Shown here: positions 50,463-59,289 of the stretch, piece after piece
Layout of the letters: each line of letters opens with the position of its first letter
Position numbering within the stretch: position 1 is the first letter of the stretch
Source of the DNA: Alphaproteobacteria bacterium
GTDB lineage: Bacteria; Pseudomonadota; Alphaproteobacteria; Caulobacterales; Caulobacteraceae
Length of the DNA: 64,000 nucleotides
Direction of reading: 5' to 3'
NCBI GenBank assembly: GCA_018821435.1
Contig: JAHJME010000040.1
Span: forward strand, 105,416-169,415
The notes under the pieces: generated by a model
The model's input: the letters and a program-made list of their open reading frames with translations, nothing else
Database searches by the model: none
What the model was told of the DNA's origin: nothing
Translations under genes and position numbers: made by a program

Positions 50463-52118
50463 ATGTACCAGTACGACACCATCGACAAGGCGATGCTGGC
50501 CGACCGCTCCAGCGAGTTCCGGGGCCAGGTGGCGCGGCGTCTCGCCGGCGACCTGACCGAAGACCAGTTCAAGCCGCTGCGGCTGATGAACGGCCTCTAT
50601 CTCCAGCTCCACGCCTACATGCTGCGCGTCGCCATCCCGTACGGGTCGCTGAACCCGACGCAGCTGCGCAAGCTGGCCGAGATCGGCCGCATCTACGACA
50701 AGGGCTACGGCCACTTCACCACGCGCACGAACCTGCAGTTCCACTGGATCAAGCTGGCCGACACGCCGGACATCCTGGACCACCTGGCCAGCGTCGACAT
50801 GCACGCCATCCAGACGTCGGGGAACTGCATCCGCAACACCACGACCGACCCCTACGCGGGTGCGACGGCCGAGGAGGTCGACGATCCGCGCGTGTGGGCC
50901 GAGGCGATCCGCCAGTGGTCCACCTTCCACCCGGAATTCTCGTTCCTGCCGCGCAAGTTCAAGATCGCCATCACGGCGGCGCCGAAGGACCGCACGGCGG
51001 CCCGGGTCCATGACATCGGCCTGGTGCTGAAGCGGGCCCGCGACGGCGCCCTGGGCTTCGAGGTGATCGTCGGCGGCGGCATGGGGCGCACGCCCTACGT
51101 CGGCCCGACCATCAAAGAGTTCCTGCCCGTCAACCGGCTGCTGTCCTACCTGGAAGCCGTGCTGCGCGTGTACAATCGCCACGGCCGTCGGGACAATATC
51201 TACAAGGCCCGGATCAAGATCCTGGTCGCCGCTCTGGGCAAGGACGAGTTCGCCAGCCAGGTCGAGGCCGAGTGGGCCAAGATCGGCGAGATCGCCGACC
51301 TGCCCGACACCGAACTGGCCCGCATCCGCGGCGCCTTCGCGGCGGCGAACTTCGAGGTGCTGCCGGCCCAGTCCGAAGCGTTCGAGGCGGCCAAGGCCTC
51401 GACCCCGGCCTTCGCCCGCTTCGTCCGCAACAACGTCAAGCCGCACAAGAAGAGTGGCTACGGCATCGTCGAGATCAGCCTGAAGGGCATCGGCGACACC
51501 CCCGGCGACGCCACCTCCGAACAGATGGAGGTCGTGGCCGACCTGGCCGAGCAATACGGCCTCTCCGACATCCGGGTGACTCACGAGCAGAACCTGGTCC
51601 TGCCGCACGTGAAGCTGGATGACCTGCCGACCGTCTGGGCGGGCCTGCGCGACGCCGGTATCGGCACGCCGAACATCAACCTGATCAGCGACATCATCGC
51701 CTGCCCGGGGCTGGACTACTGCGCCCTGGCCAATGCGCGGGCGATCCCGATCGCCCAGCACATCGCCGAGAAATTCCGCGACCAGGACCGCGCCGAGAAG
51801 ATCGGCGAGCTGAAGATCAAGATCAGCGGCTGCATCAACGCCTGCGGCCACCACCACGTCGGCCACATCGGCATCCTGGGCGTCGATAAGAAGGGCGAGG
51901 AGTTCTACCAGCTCACCCTGGGCGGCTCAGGGGCGGAAGACGCCTCGGTCGGCTCCATGCTCGGCCCGGCGCTGCCCTACGAGAAGGTCGCAGACGCCGT
52001 CGACACCCTGGTCGAGGTCTACCTGCGCGAACGCCAGGGCGACGAGCGCTTCCTCGACACCTTCCGCCGCACCGGCGTCACCCCCTTCAAGGAGGCCGTC
52101 TATGCCGACGCTCATTGA
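50463..52118 (+). CDS. cysI: Assimilatory sulfite (or nitrite/sulfite) reductase hemoprotein
   Basis: 551 residues with two ferredoxin-like/4Fe-4S halves. The siroheme-4Fe-4S ligands are CPGLDYC (CX5C) and GCINACGHHH (CX3C) near the end; TTRTNLQFHW and the IRNTTTDPYAG segment are typical of bacterial siroheme reductases. It reduces sulfite to sulfide in the cytosol. It overlaps the DUF934 gene by 17 bp. The context with cysH and cobA makes sulfite rather than nitrite its likely substrate. Confidence 0.92.
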   Translation: MYQYDTIDKAMLADRSSEFRGQVARRLAGDLTEDQFKPLRLMNGLYLQLHAYMLRVAIPYGSLNPTQLRKLAEIGRIYDKGYGHFTTRTNLQFHWIKLADTPDILDHLASVDMHAIQTSGNCIRNTTTDPYAGATAEEVDDPRVWAEAIRQWSTFHPEFSFLPRKFKIAITAAPKDRTAARVHDIGLVLKRARDGALGFEVIVGGGMGRTPYVGPTIKEFLPVNRLLSYLEAVLRVYNRHGRRDNIYKARIKILVAALGKDEFASQVEAEWAKIGEIADLPDTELARIRGAFAAANFEVLPAQSEAFEAAKASTPAFARFVRNNVKPHKKSGYGIVEISLKGIGDTPGDATSEQMEVVADLAEQYGLSDIRVTHEQNLVLPHVKLDDLPTVWAGLRDAGIGTPNINLISDIIACPGLDYCALANARAIPIAQHIAEKFRDQDRAEKIGELKIKISGCINACGHHHVGHIGILGVDKKGEEFYQLTLGGSGAEDASVGSMLGPALPYEKVADAVDTLVEVYLRERQGDERFLDTFRRTGVTPFKEAVYADAH

Positions 52119-52611
52119 GCTGAAGGACGGCGTCTGTCGCGGCGTCCAGGACTCGTTCACGCATGTGGCCGACGACGAAGCGCTGCCCAAGGGCGATGTG
52201 ATCATTTCCCTGACCCGCTTCCAGGCGGAGGGCGACGCCCTGCTGTCGGAGGGGCGTCGGGTCGGCGTGAAGCTGGAAGCCGAGGAAGAGGTCGAGGCGC
52301 TGGCCTATGACCTGCCGAAGCTCGCGGTCGTGGGTCTCGTGGCCCTGAACTTTCCGAAGTACCGCGACGGGCGCGCCTACACGAACGCCCGCGTGCTGCG
52401 GGAGCGGTTCAAGTTCACCGGTCAGGTCCGCGCCATGGGCGACGTGCTGCGCGAGCAGGCGGGGTTCATGGTTCGCGTCGGGTTCGACGCCTTCGAGCCG
52501 GCCGACGACGCCAGCGCCAACGAATGGCAGGCGGCCACCCGCCGCTACCGCCACGTCTACCAAAGGTCCGCCGACGGCCGTGCGCCGGCTTTCGCGGAAC
52601 GGGAGGGCTGA
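52102..52611 (+). CDS. DUF934 protein
   Basis: 169 residues starting inside the cysI end (17-bp overlap). DUF934 marks: ISLTRFQAEGDALLSEGRRVGVKLE (given in part) and RAMGDVLREQAGFMVRVGFDAFE. DUF934 proteins are almost always beside cysI/cysH in proteobacteria and are taken as an uncharacterised accessory of sulfite reduction; an electron-transfer or assembly role is inferred. Confidence 0.9.
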   Translation: MPTLIELKDGVCRGVQDSFTHVADDEALPKGDVIISLTRFQAEGDALLSEGRRVGVKLEAEEEVEALAYDLPKLAVVGLVALNFPKYRDGRAYTNARVLRERFKFTGQVRAMGDVLREQAGFMVRVGFDAFEPADDASANEWQAATRRYRHVYQRSADGRAPAFAEREG

Positions 52612-52614
52612 GTG

Positions 52615-53352
52615 ATGGCCTTTGACGCGCTCGATCGGAATCCTGTGGCCCTGCGCCTCGACGCCGAACTGCGTCACGCGCACCCGCGCACCATCCTCGA
52701 AGCCGCCGTCGAGAGCTTCGGCGACAAGCTGGCCCTGGTCTCGTCCTTCGGGGCGGAATCGGCCGTGCTGCTGGACATCGCCGCCAAGGTGAAGCCTGAC
52801 ATCGCCGTGCTCTTCCTGGATACCGGCATGCTGTTCGGCCAGACCTTGGACTACCGCCAGCAACTGGCCGCGCGTCTGGGCCTGACCAACGTTCGCGACC
52901 TGCGCCCGGCCTATCAGGACCTCGCCACCGGCGATCCCCAGGCCAAGCTCTGGCAGTCCGACACCGACGCCTGCTGCGAGATCCGCAAGGTGGTCCCCCT
53001 GGACCGGGCGCTCGGCGAGTTCGACGCCTGGATCACCGGTCGCAAGCGCTTCCACGGCGGCGACCGCCTGCACCTGCCGGTGGTCGAACAGGCCGACGGA
53101 AAAGTGAAGTTCAACCCGCTGGCCAACTGGGGCAAGGCGGACCTCGACGCCTATGCGGCCGACCACGATCTGCCGTCCCATCCGCTGGTGGCGCAGGGCT
53201 TCCCGTCCGTGGGCTGCTGGCCCTGCACCCAGCCCGCGGAGGAGGGCGAGGACGTCCGCGCCGGCCGCTGGAAGGGGATGGACAAGTCCGAGTGCGGCAT
53301 CCATGTGGCGCGTGCGTCGGGGGCGCCCAACAACGTCGGCGGCGACATCTAG
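52615..53352 (+). CDS. cysH: Phosphoadenylyl/adenylyl-sulfate reductase
   Basis: 245 residues from ATG at 52615 (GGGAGGG 7 bp before). SSFGAESAVLLD is the PP-loop-like nucleotide site and ECGIH holds the catalytic Cys. Two cysteine pairs, DACCEIRK and GCWPCT, are the ligands of the 4Fe-4S cluster found in APS-type reductases, so adenylyl sulfate rather than PAPS is the likely substrate. It forms sulfite for CysI. Confidence 0.92.
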   Translation: MAFDALDRNPVALRLDAELRHAHPRTILEAAVESFGDKLALVSSFGAESAVLLDIAAKVKPDIAVLFLDTGMLFGQTLDYRQQLAARLGLTNVRDLRPAYQDLATGDPQAKLWQSDTDACCEIRKVVPLDRALGEFDAWITGRKRFHGGDRLHLPVVEQADGKVKFNPLANWGKADLDAYAADHDLPSHPLVAQGFPSVGCWPCTQPAEEGEDVRAGRWKGMDKSECGIHVARASGAPNNVGGDI

Positions 53353-53363
53353 GGTTTGTACGA

Positions 53364-54179
53364 ATGAACGATGTGACCGCGGCTCAACCGGCCCTCAAGG
53401 CCTCGGGCGCCTTCTTTGTGGAGACCGTGACCTGGGTCCACCACTGGACCCCGACGCTGTTCTCCTTCCGCACCACCCGCGACCCGGGCCTGCGCTTCTC
53501 CAGCGGCCAGTTCCTGATGGTCGGGCTGCAGAAGGAAGACGGCAAGCCGCTGGTGCGCGCCTATTCCGTGGCCTCGCCCTCGTGGCACGAGGAGCTGGAA
53601 TTCTACTCGATCAAGGTGCCGGACGGTCCGCTGACCTCGCGCCTGCAGAACATCAAGGTCGGCGACCCCGTCCTGATCGGCCGCAAGCCCACCGGCACCC
53701 TGGTGCTGGACGGCCTGAAGCCCGGCAAGCGGCTCTACATGCTGGGCACCGGCACGGGCCTCGCGCCCTGGCTGTCGCTGGCCCGCGACCCGGAGGTCTA
53801 CGACCGCTTCGAGACGGTCGTGGTCACCCACACGGTGCGTGAAGTCGGCGACCTCAACTATGTGGAACTGTTCGAGAAAGAGCTCGCGGAGGACGAGATC
53901 CTCAGCGAGGTTATCGGCGGCAAGCTCCACTACTATCCGACCGTCACCCGCGAGGAATTCCGCACCAAGGGCCGGATCACCGACCTGATCGCCTCGGGCC
54001 GCCTGTTCGCCGACCTGGGCCTGCCGCCGCTGGATCCGGCCGAGGACCGCGTCATGCTCTGCGGCGGCCCCTCGGTGCTGGCCGACCTGAAGCAGCAGCT
54101 GCTCGACCTCGGCTACGTCGAAGGCTCGCTCGCCCAACCCGGCGACTTCGTGCTCGAGAAGGCCTTCGTCGAGACCTAG
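53364..54179 (+). CDS. fpr: Ferredoxin-NADP(+) reductase
   Basis: 271 residues. FAD-binding RAYSVASPSWHEELEFYSI, NADP-binding MLGTGTGLAPWLSL and MLCGGPSVLADLKQ, ending with the aromatic-poor bacterial Fpr end FVLEKAFVET. It starts 11 bp after cysH and probably supplies NADPH electrons (through ferredoxin) to sulfite reductase. Its stop overlaps the opposing ATPase gene stop (CTAG). Confidence 0.9.
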   Translation: MNDVTAAQPALKASGAFFVETVTWVHHWTPTLFSFRTTRDPGLRFSSGQFLMVGLQKEDGKPLVRAYSVASPSWHEELEFYSIKVPDGPLTSRLQNIKVGDPVLIGRKPTGTLVLDGLKPGKRLYMLGTGTGLAPWLSLARDPEVYDRFETVVVTHTVREVGDLNYVELFEKELAEDEILSEVIGGKLHYYPTVTREEFRTKGRITDLIASGRLFADLGLPPLDPAEDRVMLCGGPSVLADLKQQLLDLGYVEGSLAQPGDFVLEKAFVET

Positions 54180-54712
54180 GCGCGGGCCAGCACGAACGCC
54201 GCCCGTTCCGCCACGCTCGCCTTCGGCAACACCACCGGTTCGTATCCCAGCGTCGGGAGGCGGTCGCGGATGATGTCGAACGTCCGCTCCGCCTCGGCCC
54301 AGTCCTGGCGGCGCTCGGCGTCGGTCTCGTAGATCTCGCGCCAGGGCGGGGCGATGAAGACCTGGGCGTTGTAGCGCCGGGTCCGCACCGCCTCGAGGAT
54401 CTCGGGCGAGGGGATGGCGCCGTTCGCGCCGTAGCTGTCCATGATCCCGCGATCGAAGAACACGCGGCCGGCCTCGCCCCGCAGGCTGTCGAAGATCGCG
54501 ACGTCGCGGCGCGCAGTCTCGGCGACGAAGGCGTCGTTGTCGCGCCAGGGCACGGCGGGACCGACGCCGGCCACCTGTTCGCGGATCACGGCGCGGGCGG
54601 TCTCCTCGACCACGCGCTCGCCCAGCGCCTGCAGGTGGCCGATCAGGGTCGTCTTGCCCACGCCGGGGCCGCCGGTGACGACGAAGAAGTTGGGTTTCTC
54701 GATCGGGGTCAT
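54176..54712 (-). CDS. AAA-type P-loop ATPase/kinase (NadR- or AAA_28-like)
   Basis: 178 residues from ATG at 54712. Walker A GGPGVGKTTLI, a FDRGIMDSYGANG segment after a lid, and FIAPPWREIYETDAERRQDW. This is the small AAA_28 family seen near many genes, resembling nucleoside kinases such as the NadR kinase domain; the substrate is unknown. Confidence 0.83.
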   Translation of the reverse strand: MTPIEKPNFFVVTGGPGVGKTTLIGHLQALGERVVEETARAVIREQVAGVGPAVPWRDNDAFVAETARRDVAIFDSLRGEAGRVFFDRGIMDSYGANGAIPSPEILEAVRTRRYNAQVFIAPPWREIYETDAERRQDWAEAERTFDIIRDRLPTLGYEPVVLPKASVAERAAFVLARA

Positions 54713-54740
54713 GGTCCGGGCCACGGGGCCGGGTGGGGCG

Positions 54741-54971
54741 CTAAGGCTGGATGCCCAGGGCGATCACGGCGGTCGCCACGGTGAAGCACAGGCCGCCGAT
54801 CAGCAGCATGGCGACCACCGTGGGCGGCAGGGATTGTCCGCCCTCCGGCTCGGCCTTCAGGCGCCGCAGCATCAGCAGGGCGCGGATCTCGAACGCCAGG
54901 CCGATGGCGCCGATGATCGCGAACACGCCCAGGACTGTGGGAGACTTGGTCGCTTCGAGCAGGCCGTCCAA
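54741..54971 (-). CDS. Small two-helix membrane protein
   Basis: 76 residues with hydrophobic helices at about 10-34 and 50-73 joined by a polar loop. No family recognised. It lies between the P-loop gene and the 3D-domain gene, 19 bp from the latter, all on the minus strand, so they may be co-transcribed. Confidence 0.7.
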   Translation of the reverse strand: MDGLLEATKSPTVLGVFAIIGAIGLAFEIRALLMLRRLKAEPEGGQSLPPTVVAMLLIGGLCFTVATAVIALGIQP

Positions 54972-54989
54972 CGTCGCCCCCTAAGGCCG

Positions 54990-55469
54990 CTATTTCGGCG
55001 GGCAGCCCGTGAACTGGCCGACCTTCACCGCGGTGAGGGTGCCCAGGTTCAGCTTCTGCATCGTCTTCATCGAGGCGGCGTTGTGCCCCGTGTACAGGTC
55101 GATGCGCTGGCCCTTGATCGCGCCGCCGACGTCGGAGGCGTACCAGTAGCCGTCATGCGTCGCGCCGTCGGGCATCTTCAGGCCGACGGTTTCCTTGATG
55201 AACAGCACGGTGCGGCGCGGAATCAGGGTCTTGTCGACGGCGATGGTGCGCATCGGCACGACGCGACAGCCCAGGCTGTCCAGACCGCCAACGCCCTTGG
55301 CGCCGGCATGATAGAGAGTCGCCTTCACATTGAAGACGCCGGTGCCCGGGAGGGCCCCGGAGACGATCGAGGAAACAAGGTCCCCAATCGGATCGTTTGC
55401 CGCGGCTTGCGCGTTGGGTGCGATACAGATGGCGGAGAATAGCGCCAGGGCGGCGAGGCGTCGTCTCAA
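54990..55469 (-). CDS. Secreted 3D-domain (MltA-like) protein
   Basis: 159 residues from TTG at 55469 with GGGGG 8 bases upstream; the frame extends to 55625 but without signal-peptide logic. A signal peptide ends at AQA-A (about 24). The 3D domain has YASDVGGAIKGQRIDLYTG with the three aspartates of the double-psi barrel, as in MltA lytic transglycosylases. It probably acts on peptidoglycan. Confidence 0.85.
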   Translation of the reverse strand: MRRRLAALALFSAICIAPNAQAAANDPIGDLVSSIVSGALPGTGVFNVKATLYHAGAKGVGGLDSLGCRVVPMRTIAVDKTLIPRRTVLFIKETVGLKMPDGATHDGYWYASDVGGAIKGQRIDLYTGHNAASMKTMQKLNLGTLTAVKVGQFTGCPPK

Positions 55470-55655
55470 GACGGCGTCCCCCTTCGTCGTGAACTGGTCG
55501 AGCGGAGTCCTACCGGCTGAGGTCCTTTCGGGCAACCCCGGAAGGGCGTTTCGTCGCGGCCTGTGAGCTTTCCTAACATCTGAGGTGAGGCGGTATCGCT
55601 TGATCCCAAAGGGGTTTCGCCGCACAGCCGCGCTTGGAAATCAGGAGTCCGGCGC

Positions 55656-56237
55656 ATGAAAATCTATGGGGACAGCATCTCCGGCAACTGCCTGAAGCTG
55701 AAATGGACGGCCGATTTCCTGGGACTCACCTACGACTGGATCGAGACCGACATCCTCAAGGGCGAGTCCCGGACGGCGGCCTATCTGGCGATGAATCCGG
55801 CCGGTCAGGTGCCGGTCCTGGTTCTGGACGACGGCCGCGCGCTGGCCCAGTCGAACGCCATCATCCTGCACCTCGCGGAGGGCTCCAGCCTGATCCCGGC
55901 CGACGCCTACGACCGCGCCAGGATGCTCGAATGGATGTTCTGGGAGCAGTACAGCCACGAGCCTTACGTCGCCGTGGCCCGCTTCCACGTGAAGTATCTG
56001 GGCAAGCCGGTGGAAGACCTGGAGCCCCGGCTGGTGGAGCGGGGCGGCGGCGCTCTGCAGCGCCTGGAACTGGGCCTGGCCGACACGCCTTTCCTGGTCG
56101 GCGACACGGTCAGCCTGGCCGACGTCGCCCTGGTCGCCTACACGCGGGTCGCCCACGAGGGCGGCTTCAGCCTGGACCTGTATCCGGCGGTGAAGGCCTG
56201 GGTGGCGCGCGTCGAGACGGCGCTGAAGATCGCCTGA
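55656..56237 (+). CDS. Glutathione S-transferase
   Basis: 193 residues: thioredoxin-like N-terminal domain (SGNCLKLKWTADFLG, NPAGQVPVLVLDDG, QSNAIILHL) and helical C-terminal domain (FLVGDTVSLADVALV). The catalytic Ser/Cys in SGNC is likely. Cytosolic conjugation or peroxide reduction; substrate unknown. Confidence 0.9.
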   Translation: MKIYGDSISGNCLKLKWTADFLGLTYDWIETDILKGESRTAAYLAMNPAGQVPVLVLDDGRALAQSNAIILHLAEGSSLIPADAYDRARMLEWMFWEQYSHEPYVAVARFHVKYLGKPVEDLEPRLVERGGGALQRLELGLADTPFLVGDTVSLADVALVAYTRVAHEGGFSLDLYPAVKAWVARVETALKIA

Positions 56238-56280
56238 GGCGACTTGCCATCGTCACGGCTGTGCGTGCAAAGCGGAGGGC

Positions 56281-57288
56281 ATGAAACGCCTTTCCGCCCT
56301 GGCGCTCGCCGCCCTCATCGCCGCCACGCCCAGCACCCTGTTCGCGTGGGGCAACACCGGCCACCGGATGCTGGGCGAGATCGCCATGCAGGCGCTGCCG
56401 GCCGAGATGCCGGCGTTCCTGCGCACCCGGCACGCGGCCATCGACATCGGCGAGCTGTCGCGCGAGCCCGACCGGTCCAAGGGCTCGGGCAAGCTGCACG
56501 ACCAGGACCGTGACCCCGGCCACTTCATCGACCTGGACGAGGACGGCAAGCTGCTGGGCGGCCCGCCGATGCTGCCGCTGGCCGCCACCCGCGCCGACTT
56601 CGAGACCCAGCTCCGCGCCGCCAACCTGGACCAGTGGAAGGTCGGCTACCTGCCGTACTCGATCATCGACCGCTACCAGCAGCTGGTCACCGACTTCGCT
56701 TACTGGCGCGTGCTGAAGGCGGCCGAGGCGAACCCCCAGTGGAAGGCGCACCGCGGGTGGTTCATCGCCGACCGCATACGGCGTGAGGCGCTGATCCTGA
56801 AGGGCCTGGGCGAACTCAGCCACTTCGTCGGCGACGGCAGCCAGCCGCTGCACGTGACCAGCCACTACAACGGCTGGGGCGACGGCCCGAACCCCAGAAG
56901 TTATTCCAAGGCGCGTTTGCACGGCCCGTTCGAAGGCGACTTGGTCCTGGCGACGGTGAAGCCGGCGGCGGTGGCGGCCAAGGTCACGCCGCTGCGCCTG
57001 TGCAACTGCCCGATCGAACAGCGCGTTTCCGAGTACCTCACCACCACGGGGAACCAGGTGATCCCGTTCTACGAGATGGAGAAGGCCGGCGGCATGGCCC
57101 AGGGCGATCCGCGCGGGACCGCCATGGCCACCGAGCGACTGGCCGCCGGCGCCTCGGAGCTGCGTGACGTCACCGTCGAGGCCTGGCGCGCCAGCGCCAA
57201 CGTCAAGATCGGCTGGCGGCCCATCGCCGTGCAGGACGTGCTGTCCGGCAAGGTCGATCCCTATCCCGCGCTGTACGGCATCGACTGA
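56281..57288 (+). CDS. Secreted S1/P1-type zinc nuclease
   Basis: 335 residues with a signal peptide ending at FA-W, so the mature N-terminal Trp (AWGNTGHRM) is a zinc ligand as in S1/P1 nucleases. Other ligands: DPGHFIDLD and SHFVGDGSQPLHVTSHYNGWGDG. It degrades single-stranded nucleic acids outside the cytoplasm for phosphate or nucleotides. Its stop shares a base with the next ATG (TGATG), coupling it to a Nudix enzyme. Confidence 0.9.
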   Translation: MKRLSALALAALIAATPSTLFAWGNTGHRMLGEIAMQALPAEMPAFLRTRHAAIDIGELSREPDRSKGSGKLHDQDRDPGHFIDLDEDGKLLGGPPMLPLAATRADFETQLRAANLDQWKVGYLPYSIIDRYQQLVTDFAYWRVLKAAEANPQWKAHRGWFIADRIRREALILKGLGELSHFVGDGSQPLHVTSHYNGWGDGPNPRSYSKARLHGPFEGDLVLATVKPAAVAAKVTPLRLCNCPIEQRVSEYLTTTGNQVIPFYEMEKAGGMAQGDPRGTAMATERLAAGASELRDVTVEAWRASANVKIGWRPIAVQDVLSGKVDPYPALYGID

Positions 57289-57749
57289 TGACCACGCCCC
57301 AGTTCGGCCAGGCGGCGCCGGGCGCGGCCTATCCGGATCGCCCCGCGGCCTTCGCCGTGATCGAGCGCGACGGGCTGATCGCCCTGGTCCGGGTGGAACG
57401 GCAGGGGCGGGGTCTGGTGCTGGACCTGCCCGGCGGCGGCATCGACGGCGCCGAGACGGCCGCCGAGGCGGCGGTCCGGGAATGCGGCGAGGAGGCGGGC
57501 CTGGTGGTGGCGCTGGATATCGATCCCTTCGTCCAGGCCGACCACTTCTTCCTCCACAACGACGGCGAGATCCGCAACACGCGCGGCTCGTTCTTCGTCG
57601 GCCGCGTGCTGGCGGAAGACGCCGCGCTGAAGATCGAGGACGACCACGAACTGGTCTGGACGTCGCCCGAGGAGGCCCTGCTGCGGCTGGACCGCGAGTC
57701 CCACGTCTGGGCTATCGTCACCTGGCTGAGATTGCGCGCGCGGGCCTGA
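57288..57749 (+). CDS. Nudix hydrolase
   Basis: 153 residues with a perfect Nudix box: G-x5-E-x7-RE-x2-EE-x-G as GGIDGAE, TAAEAAVREC, GEEAGL. It removes a nucleoside diphosphate linked to another group. TGATG coupling to a secreted nuclease is striking, since the Nudix enzyme has no signal peptide. Substrate unknown. Confidence 0.92.
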   Translation: MTTPQFGQAAPGAAYPDRPAAFAVIERDGLIALVRVERQGRGLVLDLPGGGIDGAETAAEAAVRECGEEAGLVVALDIDPFVQADHFFLHNDGEIRNTRGSFFVGRVLAEDAALKIEDDHELVWTSPEEALLRLDRESHVWAIVTWLRLRARA

Positions 57750-57766
57750 GGCGCTAGCAGCGCGCC

Positions 57767-58660
57767 ATGACGGCGCAAATCATCGACGGGAAGGTCCACG
57801 CCGAGCGCGTGCGAGCCGAGGTTACGGCGGAGGTCGCGCGGCTGCGCGCCGAGCATGGGCTGCAGCCCGGCCTGGCCGTCGTGCTGGTCGGCGACGACGC
57901 GGCCAGCCAGGTCTACGTCCGCTCGAAGGGCGAGCATTCGCTGGCGGCGGGCATGCACTCCGTCACCCACCGGCTGCCGGCCGACACCCAGCAGGGCGAA
58001 CTGATCCGGCTGGTGGCCGATCTGAACGCCGATCCGCTGATCCACGGCATCCTGGTCCAGCTGCCGCTGCCCAAGCACTTGGACGAGAAGGCGGTGATCG
58101 CCGGCATCAATCCCGACAAGGACGTGGACGGCCTGCACGTCGTCAACGCCGGCCGTCTGGTGGCCGGGCTGCCGTCGCTGGTGCCGTGCACGCCCAAGGG
58201 CTGCATCATCCTGCTGAAGGCGACCCTGGGCGACCTGACCGGCAAGCGCGCCGTGGTCGTGGGCCGCTCGCTGCTGGTGGGCAAGCCGATCGGTCAGTTG
58301 CTGCTGGCCGAGGACTGCACCGTCACCATGGCGCACTCGCGGACCGTGGACCTCGCGTCGGTCTGCCGCGAGGCCGACATCCTCGTCGCCGCCGTGGGCC
58401 GCCCCCGGATGATCCGCGGCGACTGGATCAAGCCCGGCGCCACGGTCATCGATGTCGGCATCAATCGCGTGCCCTTCGACGATCCGATCAAGGCGGCCGA
58501 GGGCAAGACCAAGCTGGTGGGCGACGTCCACTACAAGGAGGCGCTGGAGGTCGCGGGCGCGATCACACCGGTTCCGGGCGGCGTCGGCCTGATGACCGTG
58601 GCCGTCCTGCTGCAGAACACCGTCACCGCCGCCAAGCGGATCGCCGGGCTGGACGCCTAG
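57767..58660 (+). CDS. folD: Methylenetetrahydrofolate dehydrogenase/cyclohydrolase
   Basis: 297 residues. FolD marks: VGDDAASQVYVRSK with the catalytic Lys, GILVQLPLPKHLDE, VDGLHVVNAGRL, CTPKGCIILL, VVGRSLLVGKPIGQLLL and TPVPGGVGLMTVAVL. Bifunctional one-carbon enzyme in the cytosol. The stop overlaps the opposing lipoprotein gene stop as CTAG. Confidence 0.97.
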   Translation: MTAQIIDGKVHAERVRAEVTAEVARLRAEHGLQPGLAVVLVGDDAASQVYVRSKGEHSLAAGMHSVTHRLPADTQQGELIRLVADLNADPLIHGILVQLPLPKHLDEKAVIAGINPDKDVDGLHVVNAGRLVAGLPSLVPCTPKGCIILLKATLGDLTGKRAVVVGRSLLVGKPIGQLLLAEDCTVTMAHSRTVDLASVCREADILVAAVGRPRMIRGDWIKPGATVIDVGINRVPFDDPIKAAEGKTKLVGDVHYKEALEVAGAITPVPGGVGLMTVAVLLQNTVTAAKRIAGLDA

Positions 58661-59289
58661 GTCTTCGGCTTGGCGTTGGCGTTCGTCCAGGCGACCACTT
58701 CGGCCAGCACCTCGCCGACCGCGCGGTCATAGGCCGGCACGATGGCGGTGACCCGGTTGTCGCCGGCCCGCACGCGCTTCTCGAACAGCCTCTCGCCCAC
58801 GACGCCCCTGTCGGTGGTGCTGGTCATGGCGGCGCGCACCCGCACCACGATGACCGGCGCCGCCTTCGGCCCGTTGTCGTACTGGGTCTCGAAATTCCGG
58901 ACATCCAGCCGCAGGACATAGGGCGTCGGCGCGGGCTCGCCCCGCGCGACCAGGCGCACGGGACCGGCGTCGGCATCGAACGCCGCCACCACGGCCTCGT
59001 CCCAGAGAACGGCGGCTGGGACCACCCAGCGGGTCTCGGCCACATAGGCCGCCTTGCCGTTGGTCATGGTCAGCAGGCGGTCGCCAGCGGCCTCGCGCTG
59101 GAACACGGCGGTGGTGCGCAGCACCCCCACACCGCCCACGGCGGCGTTCACGGCCTCGGCGGCCACCGGCTGGCCGAAGCGATAGAGATGTGCCGGCTTG
59201 GTCTTGGGCAGCAGCGAGACGCAGGCCGACAGCGTCAGCGCCGAAGCGCCGACCGCGAGGAGGCGGAGCAGGGCGGACGAGCGCATCAT
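58657..59289 (-). CDS. PqiC-like ABC-transport auxiliary lipoprotein
   Basis: 210 residues from ATG at 59289 (ATGA overlap with the MCE gene). Lipobox LTLSAC-V at about residue 22 marks an outer-membrane or periplasmic lipoprotein. The LYRFG start and FQREAAGDRLLTMTNGKAAYV match the ABC-type transport auxiliary family seen beside MCE genes. Last gene of the MCE operon. Confidence 0.88.
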   Translation of the reverse strand: MMRSSALLRLLAVGASALTLSACVSLLPKTKPAHLYRFGQPVAAEAVNAAVGGVGVLRTTAVFQREAAGDRLLTMTNGKAAYVAETRWVVPAAVLWDEAVVAAFDADAGPVRLVARGEPAPTPYVLRLDVRNFETQYDNGPKAAPVIVVRVRAAMTSTTDRGVVGERLFEKRVRAGDNRVTAIVPAYDRAVGEVLAEVVAWTNANAKPKT

